A DNA stretch of 64,000 nt from Halorussus gelatinilyticus (lineage in GTDB: Archaea; Halobacteriota; Halobacteria; Halobacteriales; Haladaptataceae). The notes under the pieces are model-generated. The model was not told the DNA's origin and did not search any database. It saw nothing but the letters and a program-made list of their open reading frames with translations. Location: positions 3,100,001 through 3,164,000 of the forward strand of contig NZ_CP096658.1 of assembly GCF_023238445.1 (NCBI RefSeq), read 5' to 3'. Shown one piece after another: positions 9,805 to 18,777 of the stretch. Position 1 is the first letter of the stretch, and each line of letters opens with the position of its first letter. The translations under genes were made by a program, and so were the position numbers.

Positions 9805-10062
9805 TTAGCTTCGTAGTTTTGCTACGAGATCTTCAACTTCTATACCGTTGTCCTCAGTCGTCTCTTCGGTCTGACGTTCTTGGTGTTCGGACGGTACTTC
9901 CACGGTCTCGTTGATCACCGGCGTCTGCTCGTATCTGTCGTGGAGTGTCCGTTGCGCGTCACCGACAGTACCTGGCATTGAATCGCCAATACTGTGGTCT
10001 CCAGTCGAGCGGTGTCGCCAGTTGAACGCGTCGCGGTTATCGTTGGACCCCACAACTACCAC
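9805..10062 (-). CDS. Small protein sharing the N-terminal motif of the TRAM protein
   Basis: An 85-aa ORF with a GTG start (10062 or 10053). Residues ~5-43 match the N-terminal 39 residues of the TRAM protein at 6320-6793, with about 18 identical positions including RHRS, G.S.PG.VGD, T and HDR. The rest is an acidic tail ending in a short helix (VEDLVAKLRS). There is no TRAM domain. It lies 32 nt downstream of the DnaQ-like exonuclease on the same strand, so the two are probably co-transcribed. The shared motif suggests a common partner or localisation signal. Confidence 0.55.
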   Translation of the reverse strand: MVVVGSNDNRDAFNWRHRSTGDHSIGDSMPGTVGDAQRTLHDRYEQTPVINETVEVPSEHQERQTEETTEDNGIEVEDLVAKLRS

Positions 10063-10094
10063 CTCGTAAAGGTGTTATTTAATTTTATCTCTGG

Positions 10095-10832
10095 TCAAAC
10101 AATCTCCATTGCAGTACGCCTGTACATATCGTCAAGATCAGGACCACCGAGTACGGTGTAGAGTTCTATTAGGTCCGCGACATCGCTTGTACAATAATCT
10201 TCGAGTAATTGAGTGAACTCTTGGTGGACACTGGTTGCTTCGATACCCGCTTCAACGTTTTCGACGTATTGTTCACCGAGAACTTTCCCGATGTGTTTGC
10301 CCTGTACAGCAGAACCATCTATCTCTGAAAGGTATCCACCTGGGAAATCATAATCGTCATACCAGATGCTGTCGTTGTCGATACCCGCAATCTCGTATGC
10401 TTTCCAATCGGGGAGTATATGCTGGTCTTCCCATAGTTCGTCAGCATACTCGTCAGCCGCGGCGAGTGCGACATCGATATGGTTCTCGAATAGCCTTTCA
10501 GTACGTTTACGAAAGTCGTTGTCGGTAGTCGCGTCTATATCTTTAGCCCAATTGAGAAGATGCTTACCGTCAAACCAAGTGCCGTTGTACGTAAGGAGTC
10601 TTTCGACATTCCGTTGATTGCACCACTCAAACAGTCGCTGGTAGAGGTCCTTAGTATAGGAATCTTCCCAGTTCCCGGCCCGGAACAACACTTCTGTTTC
10701 TGGCGTTTCTTCAAGCTCGTCAACGTATGCGAGGCTGACGGCAAACCATTCGTAATACTTCGTTTTGTTTGAGTTCTCGGGTGGCTCTTCGAATGGACTT
10801 GCAGTTTCGATATCGAGTACCAGCGTCCCCAT
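10095..10832 (-). CDS. DnaQ/RNase H-like DEDD 3'-5' exonuclease
   Basis: The protein starts with VLDIET (Asp7, Glu9), followed by TYNGTWFDGKHLL (ExoII-like) and DYCTSDVADLIEL (ExoIII-like with Asp). This is the acidic set of DEDD-family exonucleases, close to the YprB/RNase_H_2 type. The ATG at 10832 gives a start directly at the first strand; the ORF extends 11 codons further upstream but without homology-like sequence. The gene lies between the 85-aa protein and the end of the Argonaute operon. An AT-rich region with an inverted repeat (10905-10935) lies upstream and may control it. It is the second DEDD nuclease in this part of the element. Confidence 0.7.
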   Translation of the reverse strand: MGTLVLDIETASPFEEPPENSNKTKYYEWFAVSLAYVDELEETPETEVLFRAGNWEDSYTKDLYQRLFEWCNQRNVERLLTYNGTWFDGKHLLNWAKDIDATTDNDFRKRTERLFENHIDVALAAADEYADELWEDQHILPDWKAYEIAGIDNDSIWYDDYDFPGGYLSEIDGSAVQGKHIGKVLGEQYVENVEAGIEATSVHQEFTQLLEDYCTSDVADLIELYTVLGGPDLDDMYRRTAMEIV

Positions 10833-10904
10833 ACTAGGAAAGCACCTCCACACCACCCTGTCCAAGGAAGTCTACAAGAATGTTTTCAAATCAATACATA
10901 TTGA

Positions 10905-10935
10905 ATTCTGGTTTACCAGTTTGGGGAACCAGAAT
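10905..10935. promoter_or_regulatory. Inverted repeat ATTCTGGTT / AACCAGAAT, candidate operator
   Basis: Perfect 9-bp arms at 10905-10913 and 10927-10935, with a related half-site ATTCTGGAAT near 10945. It lies about 70-100 bp upstream of the exonuclease ATG and downstream of the helicase stop, in AT-rich DNA. It could be an operator for the exonuclease gene or part of a terminator for the operon. Confidence 0.4.
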
Positions 10936-11009
10936 ATCCATTGTGATTCTGGAATAAACATTCTAACGAGACTAGAACTCACTTCCCAAATTGGTTCTCC
11001 CTGAACTAC

Positions 11010-13742
11010 TTACGAGTAGAAGACGACGGGGCGGCGGTCGCCACCATGTTCATCCTCAGGAAGGTGCTCTGAGAGATCCTCGCGGGTGTCGTCGCCGAGG
11101 AGTTGGTTGAGGACGTCGACGGCAGAGGCCCGGAGGAGGGGTTTGTTGTCGTTGCCGCAGTTTTCGTCGAAAGTGCAGGCAGGGCAGCCGTTGGGTTGAC
11201 CGCAGTGGCAGTCGCGGAGCTGATCGCGGGCGCGTTCGGCGAGCGCTTCGAAGTTTTCGTAGATGGCGCGAGCGAAGCCGAGGCCTCCGTCGACGCCGTC
11301 GTAGATGAACCAGCCGGAGGCGGTGCGGCCGGTGAGCTCCTGAGTGCGTTGTTCGAGTGCGTGGGTGGCGGCTTCGAAGGAGTCGCCGATGGAGTCGGTG
11401 ATGTCGTCGTAGTCGGGGTGGGCGTAGTGGGTGTCCATGACGAGCGTGGCGAGGCCGCCGAGGTCGTTTTTGTCGACGCGGAGTTCGAGCGGGGCGGTTT
11501 GGATAGTGGCGTGTTCTGCGGCGTGGAGCCCAGCGATGTATCCGAGGTGGGCGATACCGGTGTTTTCGGGGTCGACGCCGGTTTCGATGCCGTAGTCCTG
11601 GTACTTGCGGGTGAGGGCGGTTTCGACGTCTTCCGGGACTTCCACCCAGCAAAGCTGCGTATCCATCAGGATCGGCGGGGTTTCTGTCGGGATTGCTTGT
11701 TGTTTCGGGTCGCTATTGCCAATGTAGAGCTGGTCGTAGGAGTGGTGGTGGACGAGCACGGTTCCGCGGCCGAAGTGGAGAGTGAATCCGTTGACCTCGC
11801 GGGATTCTTCGGACTCGGCGTCAAGAACGTTGACTTTGTTTCGGGTACGGGTGTAGTACTCGCAATCGACTGGTTTGAGTTCGATGATGGGTTGCGGGCG
11901 GTCTTCGTCGACGTTGACGACTTCGAACTGCTGACCGTTCTGGAGGCGGACTGCGCCTTCGTGGTAGTCGCGGTAGGCGCGGTTCTGTTCGATTGGTTCT
12001 AAGTCGAGATCGTCGGGGAGGCCCCACTTGTCACGGTCGACATCGGCTGCGAGTTGAAGGCGGTAGTCCGTGTCGGTGGTGCCGTACAGGTTGACGCGTG
12101 TCTGTGGGCGGCTCGGGCCGGAGTAGTGAACGGCGGCGTCAAGGTAGCCGTCGACGAAGCCAGCTTCGCGCCACATCTTGACGGCAGCCCGAAGTCGGTC
12201 TTCATCCGCGAACGTACCGATATCTGATTCATCGAGTGCGATTTCGTCGGCGGCGGCGAGGACGTGAGTCGCAAAGACAGAGTTGTTCGATGTGTCGACG
12301 ACGGCGTCTTCGACGTCGTTTTCGAGGAGGTACTCGGGATGGTTGAGGATGTACTGATCGAGTGTGCGGTGATCGCCGACGAGGACAGCGAGGCTGCGGC
12401 TTGCTTCGCGGCCGGCGCGGCCGATGCGTTGCCAGAAGGACTGTCGCTGGCCGGGATAGCCCATGAGAACGGTCGCGTCGAGATTGCCGATATCGATCCC
12501 GAGTTCGAGTGCGGATGTCGTTGCGAGGCCGGTGAGGACGCCGGTTTTGAACTGGTGTTCGCGGGAGTGACGGGTGTGGCGACCGAGGCCAGCGTTGTAC
12601 GCTTCTCTCCCGACGGTGGTCGGATGGTCGTATTCGCGGGGGTTGTTCCGGCGGTGTTCGTCTGCCCGCTGGATGCTAAGCTCGGTGAGTTTGCGGCTGT
12701 CGCAGAACAATAACGTGCGGATGCCGCGCGAGGTCAGATGGTTGAAGACTTTCGGCGCTTCGACGCTGGCCGGGACGCGCTCGGCGATGAACTCTTCGCC
12801 TTCCTCTTCTGGATCATTCGCATCGTCGATGTCGATATCGAAGGTTTCCTCTTCGGGCGTAGGGTCCTGTGTTTTGTCCCGCGGCGGCGGGTTCCAGAGG
12901 ATGACGTCGCGGGGGCCGTGCGGCGAGCCGTCGTCATCGATAACGGTCACGGAGGCGTTAATAAGTTCCTCGGAGTGATCCCGGGGGTTCCCGATTGTGG
13001 CGGAGGTGAGGACGTATTGCGGGTCACCGCCCCAGTAATCGGCGACGCGTTGCATCCGGCGGAGGATCCACGCGACGTGCATGCCTTCGATGCCAGTGTA
13101 CGTGTGCGACTCGTCGATGGCGACGAGGTCAAGGGCGCTGTAGAATCGGCTCCACTTGTCGTGGTGTTCGAGGTAGACGTTGAGCCCGGCGAAGTTCGTG
13201 AGGATGACGTCGGCTTGCTCGCGGATGGCGCGTCGGTTGCCTGTTGTATCGCCGTCGTAGATTTCGACGCGGATGTCTAACCCGAGTTGGTCGTACAGTT
13301 CGTCGAGTGCTTCTTGCTGGTCTTTGGTGAGCGCCTTCATCGGATACACGCACAACGCGGTTGAAGCGTCGTTGTGTTCGGCGGCTCTCGTTCCGTCGGG
13401 GTTGAGCACGCCAGCATCGAGGAGATTCCGTGCGATTTGGAGGCCGTAAATGTGAGTTTTCCCGCTGGACGTTGATGTCGTGACGGCGACGTTGTCACCT
13501 GTTTCGAGTGCATTGAGCGCGTCGGCTTGGTGGCTGAACAGGTCGTGCGGGTATGGCTCGGCGAGCTCTGGACGGAGGACTTCCGCTGTCGGGACCGTGT
13601 CCGCTGGTTCGGCTGGTAAGCCGATGGTTTCGAGGTATTCCGAGTCGGGGGTGAGAGAGGTTCTCGGGAACGTGTCTATAATGGTGTCCGCATCAACGTC
13701 GGCTCGTGCGTTCGCGTCGGTCGAGGTGGTGTTGTCACTCAT
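11010..13742 (-). CDS. MrfA-like DEAD/DEAH helicase with DUF1998 C-terminus
   Basis: This SF2 helicase has Walker A TSTSSGKT (residues ~89-96), a DESH box (210-213), TSATIGNP (motif III) and GRAGREASRSLAVLV (motif VI). The C-terminal DUF1998 region carries a Cys cluster (CHCGQPNGCPACTFDENC). This architecture matches Bacillus MrfA/YprA, a 3'-5' helicase that works with the exonuclease MrfB in mitomycin C repair. The gene is the last of the leftward operon, starting 2 nt after the stop of an MrfB-like gene, so the MrfA-MrfB pairing is preserved. The protein is 910 aa, somewhat longer than the bacterial one. Its position beside Argonaute suggests unwinding or resection of cleaved DNA. Confidence 0.85.
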   Translation of the reverse strand: MSDNTTSTDANARADVDADTIIDTFPRTSLTPDSEYLETIGLPAEPADTVPTAEVLRPELAEPYPHDLFSHQADALNALETGDNVAVTTSTSSGKTHIYGLQIARNLLDAGVLNPDGTRAAEHNDASTALCVYPMKALTKDQQEALDELYDQLGLDIRVEIYDGDTTGNRRAIREQADVILTNFAGLNVYLEHHDKWSRFYSALDLVAIDESHTYTGIEGMHVAWILRRMQRVADYWGGDPQYVLTSATIGNPRDHSEELINASVTVIDDDGSPHGPRDVILWNPPPRDKTQDPTPEEETFDIDIDDANDPEEEGEEFIAERVPASVEAPKVFNHLTSRGIRTLLFCDSRKLTELSIQRADEHRRNNPREYDHPTTVGREAYNAGLGRHTRHSREHQFKTGVLTGLATTSALELGIDIGNLDATVLMGYPGQRQSFWQRIGRAGREASRSLAVLVGDHRTLDQYILNHPEYLLENDVEDAVVDTSNNSVFATHVLAAADEIALDESDIGTFADEDRLRAAVKMWREAGFVDGYLDAAVHYSGPSRPQTRVNLYGTTDTDYRLQLAADVDRDKWGLPDDLDLEPIEQNRAYRDYHEGAVRLQNGQQFEVVNVDEDRPQPIIELKPVDCEYYTRTRNKVNVLDAESEESREVNGFTLHFGRGTVLVHHHSYDQLYIGNSDPKQQAIPTETPPILMDTQLCWVEVPEDVETALTRKYQDYGIETGVDPENTGIAHLGYIAGLHAAEHATIQTAPLELRVDKNDLGGLATLVMDTHYAHPDYDDITDSIGDSFEAATHALEQRTQELTGRTASGWFIYDGVDGGLGFARAIYENFEALAERARDQLRDCHCGQPNGCPACTFDENCGNDNKPLLRASAVDVLNQLLGDDTREDLSEHLPEDEHGGDRRPVVFYS

Positions 13743-13744
13743 GG

Positions 13745-15292
13745 TTAGAAGTCGGTGAGGCCAGCTTGTTGTCCGGTTGCGCCGCCAGTGCCGCTGTCGG
13801 TCATATCACGTCGCGTGGCATTCGTGATTGCTTGGTAGACGTGCCAGAGTGCCCGGCAGTCGTCTTCGCAGTACGCCTTATGGCGTTCCCAGTCCGGTTC
13901 AGCCGCTGGAGAGTCCGGGTTGCGCATAAATTCTTGATACGCAGCAGCGGTTTGCGCGCCAGTTAACCCGGTTCCGGCAGGATCGTAGCCGAGCGCGCGA
14001 GCAACGTGGTCGAGTTTGTTCGTTCGACCGGGGAGGAGGGCATTCCCGTCGCGGACGGCCCATTTGTATAGGTCATATGTCCAAATGTCGTTCCAGGCCT
14101 CGACGTATTCGGGGAGGTGCTGTTCAAGGAACTGGGTGATCTGTGGATAGTCGAAGTTGTACCCGTTCCATGTGAGCACTGTTCTGTCTTGGTGGTTGGC
14201 GAGGAACCACGTGATGAACGCTTCAAGTACTGGCTTCGGGTCGTTTGGGTGTTGCTTCTCGATGAACGCTTGATGTGTGTCAGTTGCTGGGTCGTAGACG
14301 CCGAACTGCCAGATGATGGTAGGGGAGAGCCCGTCGGTTTCGATGTCGAGGCAGAGCGGTGGGCGGTCGTCACGTGTCTTGACTGGTGTCTTGTTTGTGA
14401 GAACGATGGGTTCGCCTGAGTCGATGACGTCTGCGTGAGCGTGTATCTTCTCGGCAGTCGTCTGTCCAATGCCGGAAAGGTCCGTGAGCGTACTGATGGC
14501 GAGGTTCTGGACATCGCCCGTTGTTTGACATCCCTGTCTGCGGAGCCGCTTCGCAGTAGACTCGGCGACACCGTTCAGCGCTTTGAGCCCGAACTGATCG
14601 GCGTCGACAGCTTCTGCTGCAACCGTCCCTTGAGGCGTGCAGGTGTACTGTGCGAACTTCAGTCCGTGTTCCTCAGACGCTCCGAGTCCAGAAATCGGGA
14701 CCTGCACTGATGAGTGATTATACGAGAGTGACCACTTGTGGTAGTACTCTGCTGGCTGGCCGCCTGCGAGGACCGTGACTGGTTCGGACAGGGTAGCAGT
14801 GATCGCCGCCAACTGCTCAGCCTGAGGGAGGGTCGTGGAGAGGGTCGTCGTATCCCACTCAACGGAGAGTTGGGGGACGAAGAGGTACGTCGCCGCCTCG
14901 GAGCCTGTCTGCCGCTCACCCGATGACAGCTGGGTCTGAAGTCGAGGGAGGACGTCCCCGCTTTGGACGGCGAGAATGTCTATCGTCTCGGGGGGTGGCG
15001 CTGTGTCAGGTGCTCCGTGAACGCCCGCGTCAGAGGAGTATCGATAGTGGTGGACGCGGTCAGCACCGTGGCCGCGTTGCGGGTGGAGAACTGGGAGGTC
15101 CGGTGCGGCGTCACGGGCGGTCGCATACGCAGTCGGGGTTCGGGCCCCAGGGACAGTAATGAGCGCAGCCGTGAAGTACTGGACAGCGTCACGGACCGCA
15201 GGCTGTGACACGCGGTCGAGGGTAGACGCGGGAAGTGCCAGTAACTCCAGGGGTGTTTCGCCGTCCGTGGTCGAATCGGTGTCTCCGGTCAT
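13745..15292 (-). CDS. MrfB/YprB-like DEDD exonuclease with HhH motif
   Basis: The N-terminal ~230 residues are unrecognised. Residues ~235-290 contain two helix-hairpin-helix-like repeats (ALNGVAESTAKRL and LSGIGQTTAEKI) for DNA binding. Residues ~312-490 are an RNase H-fold DEDD exonuclease: LDIETDG (Asp316, Glu318), WNGYNFDYP (Asp381) and YCEDDCRAL (Asp478). This matches the YprB/MrfB family, the nuclease partner of MrfA; the bacterial protein differs in its accessory domain. The gene lies 12 nt after the Argonaute stop and 2 nt before the MrfA-like helicase, in the same operon. Likely role: trimming DNA ends exposed by the helicase or Argonaute. Confidence 0.8.
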   Translation of the reverse strand: MTGDTDSTTDGETPLELLALPASTLDRVSQPAVRDAVQYFTAALITVPGARTPTAYATARDAAPDLPVLHPQRGHGADRVHHYRYSSDAGVHGAPDTAPPPETIDILAVQSGDVLPRLQTQLSSGERQTGSEAATYLFVPQLSVEWDTTTLSTTLPQAEQLAAITATLSEPVTVLAGGQPAEYYHKWSLSYNHSSVQVPISGLGASEEHGLKFAQYTCTPQGTVAAEAVDADQFGLKALNGVAESTAKRLRRQGCQTTGDVQNLAISTLTDLSGIGQTTAEKIHAHADVIDSGEPIVLTNKTPVKTRDDRPPLCLDIETDGLSPTIIWQFGVYDPATDTHQAFIEKQHPNDPKPVLEAFITWFLANHQDRTVLTWNGYNFDYPQITQFLEQHLPEYVEAWNDIWTYDLYKWAVRDGNALLPGRTNKLDHVARALGYDPAGTGLTGAQTAAAYQEFMRNPDSPAAEPDWERHKAYCEDDCRALWHVYQAITNATRRDMTDSGTGGATGQQAGLTDF

Positions 15293-15304
15293 TGTTGGGG
15301 TTAG

Positions 15305-17914
15305 TTAGATGAAGCCGATTTTATCTCGGAGTTTGTTGGTCGGTGGGAGGTGCTGGCGAGCGGCCGCAGTGCTTGCCAGGTCCGCGTACATTGTCGTGAT
15401 TGGAAGGCGAGCGGTGGCATTGGATGCGCCGACGTGCGCTTGCGACAGGAGGTACGTTTGCGCAGTTAACGTCTCGATGGGGGTATCGCCGTGGACGCGT
15501 TCGACAGTGATGGGTTGTGGGAGTCCGGTGCTTTCTCTGCTGGCGAGGGTTTCGGGTTCCCCAAAGGTGGCGACGATGGCTTTAGGAAGGTCCTCGTAGA
15601 TGGCTGCGGTCGCTTTCTGCGGTGTGTCGAAGTGAGCGCCGCTGTATTTCAGTACGCGGGCTGGAGCTTGCTTCCGGATCTCGACGACATCGTACGCGAC
15701 GTCGAGTTCCGTGAGGAACTTCTCGACTTCGCCGAGGTCTTCGTTTGCGAATCCATCTCGGTGGATCGTGATGTGGTTCGGGTACCGGTCGTATCGGGTC
15801 CGGAAGCCCATCACGGCCTGTTTGACGATCTCTTTGAGATCTTTCGGCGGGATCTTCTCTCCAGACTGCGGTCGAGAGGAGGTGTATCCGAGGACGGCCC
15901 CGTCAGCGTGAATCGCGGTGGTTGCGGCGGCGAGATGGACGTGGTTACCGTTCGCTGATTCGTCGTACTGATGGGTGACGTCGATTCCAAGGTGGAGTTC
16001 TGACTCGCCAGGCAACGCACGCTCAATAGTGAACGGAATGCCTCCTGCAGCCGCGACCAATCCGAGGGCGATGTTGATGATCGTGAATCGCTCGTCGAGT
16101 GTTTCCTCGTGGGCGAACTGGCTGTTGAGGTCCTTCGTAGCGAGAACCTTTTTCACCTCGTCGTAGACTCGCTCCGGATCCGCCGTGTCGAAGTACCCGG
16201 TGTTCTTCGGCGGGAGCGTGCAGAACACGGCGTCGTAATCGTGGTCGTCCGGGATTTCCGCCGCAATTTCCATGCCCAGCTGGTCAGGTGACATCGTCGC
16301 GTCGAAGGTGACCTCTTCGACGCTGTCTGGCGGAGCTCCGATCTGTTCTAGTTTGCTTTCGAGGGTGGACCATCCCCGCTGGATTCGCTTATCCCGTTTC
16401 TCCATCCGGACGTGGCACACGCGGAAGGAATCCGGTGCTTCGTAAACCCCGAGGCTCGTGACGTCACTCGGATGCGTTCCGGTTTTCCCATCACTGAACT
16501 GCAAGACGTCTGCCTCTGGGTCGAAGAGCCCACGGATTGAGACGTTCTCATCGCCGACCAACGGATCTGACTCGAACTCGACGGTGTGCCCGTCGAACTG
16601 AAGTGGGTCAAGTTGTTTGACGAAGTCCTCAGCCTTCGAGATGCATTGCTCGGCTGACAAACGTGTATTGAGCCGTTGTTTCTCCGCAAACTCCGGCGCG
16701 AATCGAGCGAGATTCTCAGGGTGACCTTGGAGTGCCAGGAGTTCAGGTGGGAACGCCATCTCTGTTCCATCGCCCCGCTGACGGACCGTCCAGATAACCT
16801 TACGATCTGCGTCCTCGATTTTCTGTACTTTCGCTGGATCGACCCAGGGTTCCTCGCGGTGATACTGGACGAGGCTTTTGTTCCCCTCGATATGGAGCTT
16901 GTCAGTGACGGTTTCTGACCCCACGCCGATAACGTACAATCCCATATCTCGGTACGTTGGTGTCACCCTGAGCCCAGGATGAATCTCGTCTTCATCGAGT
17001 TGATCGAGCGTCTTGTCCGAGAGAATCCGATGGCGGTAATCGACGTGCAGATAGGCTGCACGCGTGGGGAGGACCTCAACGGTGAGGTTGTATCGCTCGT
17101 GAAGGCGGAACCCCTCTTTCTCGATAACGGGTTCGATTTCTAGGATTTTATCGATTCCGTGGATGTCGTACTGGTCGCGTTTCGAGTCCTTCAGAACTTC
17201 ACCGAGCATTTCACCCAGAATCTCCCGGTCATCTTCGTCCGCGAAAGCGACCGGTCGCTTACCAACCTCGTTAATCTCGAAGCGGGGAAGGTCCACTCGT
17301 TCATGCGCGAGTTTCACGAGGGAAACCAGTTTGAACGCACTCCCAACCACGACCGGCGTGACGTCAAGTTGTTGCCGGACTTTGCGGCGCGCGCGGTACG
17401 TCGCTCGCAGCGCGTTCTCGCCAGAAGGTCGGAACCCTCGCTTCGGAACGAGTTCGTACTCGTAGACGTCGTAGTCTGGAAGATTCTCTGTGGCACGGAA
17501 CGTCGTAAGACCGTGATCGCCACTAGTAGCAGATGTGTCTGGAGTTTCAGCCAGACCGTCTTCGAGAGCTTCCTCTGTACTCGGTGGGCCCGACATTTCG
17601 AGAAGCTTAGCATCACTCTGAACAGTAAGATTCTGGTATCTCTCCCCGTCGTTTCCTTCGTCGATTTCGTACTCGACAGCTGTGATGAGGTAGGTAGCCC
17701 CCCTATCGTAATCTGCTTCGTAGATCTCCTCTGGTGCAGAGTTTTTCCAGATCGTGACGGTCCGGTCATCACCGCCGCCGTCTGTGAATTTCAGGTTGCG
17801 TCGAGGGTACTGACCCTCGTTCTCGAAGACCGCGTCTAAGGTGAATCGAACGGCGTAGGTGTCTCCAACCGGTACGTCGTTGAGTGAGTTCTTGTCAAGA
17901 TTAACTGGTTTCAT
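15305..17914 (-). CDS. Long prokaryotic Argonaute (NgAgo type)
   Basis: An 869-aa protein starting at ATG 17914, which overlaps the upstream stop (ATGA); a longer start at 17941 would overlap 31 nt. The N-terminal ~110 residues look like an OB-fold ssDNA-binding domain (TVTIW...YLITAVEYE), as reported for NgAgo. N, PAZ and MID regions follow, then PIWI. The catalytic tetrad is complete: Asp645 (GIDVTHQ), Glu686 (QSGEK, glutamate finger), Asp720 (IHRDGF) and Asp845 (TTMYADLA). It is therefore predicted to be an active guide-dependent nuclease, probably DNA-targeting as for related long-A proteins. It is fourth of six genes in the leftward operon, between DUF2797 and an MrfB-like exonuclease. 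Guide source and target preference cannot be read from the sequence. Confidence 0.92.
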   Translation of the reverse strand: MKPVNLDKNSLNDVPVGDTYAVRFTLDAVFENEGQYPRRNLKFTDGGGDDRTVTIWKNSAPEEIYEADYDRGATYLITAVEYEIDEGNDGERYQNLTVQSDAKLLEMSGPPSTEEALEDGLAETPDTSATSGDHGLTTFRATENLPDYDVYEYELVPKRGFRPSGENALRATYRARRKVRQQLDVTPVVVGSAFKLVSLVKLAHERVDLPRFEINEVGKRPVAFADEDDREILGEMLGEVLKDSKRDQYDIHGIDKILEIEPVIEKEGFRLHERYNLTVEVLPTRAAYLHVDYRHRILSDKTLDQLDEDEIHPGLRVTPTYRDMGLYVIGVGSETVTDKLHIEGNKSLVQYHREEPWVDPAKVQKIEDADRKVIWTVRQRGDGTEMAFPPELLALQGHPENLARFAPEFAEKQRLNTRLSAEQCISKAEDFVKQLDPLQFDGHTVEFESDPLVGDENVSIRGLFDPEADVLQFSDGKTGTHPSDVTSLGVYEAPDSFRVCHVRMEKRDKRIQRGWSTLESKLEQIGAPPDSVEEVTFDATMSPDQLGMEIAAEIPDDHDYDAVFCTLPPKNTGYFDTADPERVYDEVKKVLATKDLNSQFAHEETLDERFTIINIALGLVAAAGGIPFTIERALPGESELHLGIDVTHQYDESANGNHVHLAAATTAIHADGAVLGYTSSRPQSGEKIPPKDLKEIVKQAVMGFRTRYDRYPNHITIHRDGFANEDLGEVEKFLTELDVAYDVVEIRKQAPARVLKYSGAHFDTPQKATAAIYEDLPKAIVATFGEPETLASRESTGLPQPITVERVHGDTPIETLTAQTYLLSQAHVGASNATARLPITTMYADLASTAAARQHLPPTNKLRDKIGFI

Positions 17915-18777
17915 TGTGCGTCCTCCATTGCCGGGATGCACTCAGCAGGTGCTTCGACCGTGAGCTGTTCTCCTTTTAAATGATCGAAGTTCACTACAGC
18001 GTCCTTCGTCGCCAAAATCTGTCCCCGGACCCCAAGTACCTCTGACTGGAGTTCGTCACCAACAGTGACTTCGGGCAGGTTCAGGACAGTCGCGTCATCG
18101 CCAGAGAAGTGAACCGGGACCGTGATAATCCGATCATCGAAACCGTCCTCGTCATCCGGAAGGACTGAGAACGGTTCTAGAGACCCAGTTAGTACCTCAC
18201 GACAGGAATTTGCAGCCGTGACGAGTTCCTGTTTCGGGTCATCCAGCGGCTCGTACCATTCTTTCGTCGATTCCGTCGACACCACATCATCCAGAGCTTC
18301 TTCGATGATCCCGGCGACACGACGATTCGGTGTTCTCGCAACGACCATACCGTGCGTCGCTCCTTGCTCTGCCCAGCGACTGACATACCGATCTGCCTGC
18401 GTGATGCCAGCCTTCACACAGTCTTTGGCAACTAGGTAGACGACGAAGTTGTGCGCACACGACCGTCGTTTGAACGACGGGAACGGGCAGTCCTGATACG
18501 TACAAGACGTTCCAGGAGTGAAGATGCACTGCTGGTGTGGCGGCTTCGACTGGCACTCCTGGCACGGCGATGTGTCTGCTTGATCTCCGCAGTGCTGGCA
18601 CCGGAATCCAGGCTGGATATCGACGCAGATCTCTTCACCGACGAGACCTGCGAGGTCTATCGGCCCATCCGTATCAGCGAGGTATAGTCGTGGTTTTCCC
18701 CGTGACCAGGAGACCATTGTCGGGTGAGCACTCACTGTAGCCCGAGAGCGGAGCGTAGTAGTCTGTCGAACTGTCAT
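17911..18777 (-). CDS. DUF2797 protein (Cys-rich, GIY-YIG-like core)
   Basis: The N-terminal third has a Cys-rich cluster (CQHCG, CQEC, C...C..C) likely to bind zinc. The middle (VYLV...VKAGITQ...RW.EQGA...R..AGIIEEAL, about residues 112-165) is the signature of DUF2797, which resembles the GIY-YIG nuclease fold in its order of conserved residues. The C-terminal ~100 residues are strand-rich. No function is established for the family that I know of. The start (18777) and stop (17911) both overlap neighbouring genes by ATGA, immediately upstream of Argonaute, which suggests the two proteins are made together. Confidence 0.75.
   Translation of the reverse strand: MTVRQTTTLRSRATVSAHPTMVSWSRGKPRLYLADTDGPIDLAGLVGEEICVDIQPGFRCQHCGDQADTSPCQECQSKPPHQQCIFTPGTSCTYQDCPFPSFKRRSCAHNFVVYLVAKDCVKAGITQADRYVSRWAEQGATHGMVVARTPNRRVAGIIEEALDDVVSTESTKEWYEPLDDPKQELVTAANSCREVLTGSLEPFSVLPDDEDGFDDRIITVPVHFSGDDATVLNLPEVTVGDELQSEVLGVRGQILATKDAVVNFDHLKGEQLTVEAPAECIPAMEDAQ

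Noticed and set aside
11103-12713. Long plus-strand ORFs (up to 299 aa) opposite the MrfA-like helicase
   Set aside because: They are GC-rich antisense frames rich in Val/Gly with no motifs; the minus strand encodes a full helicase.
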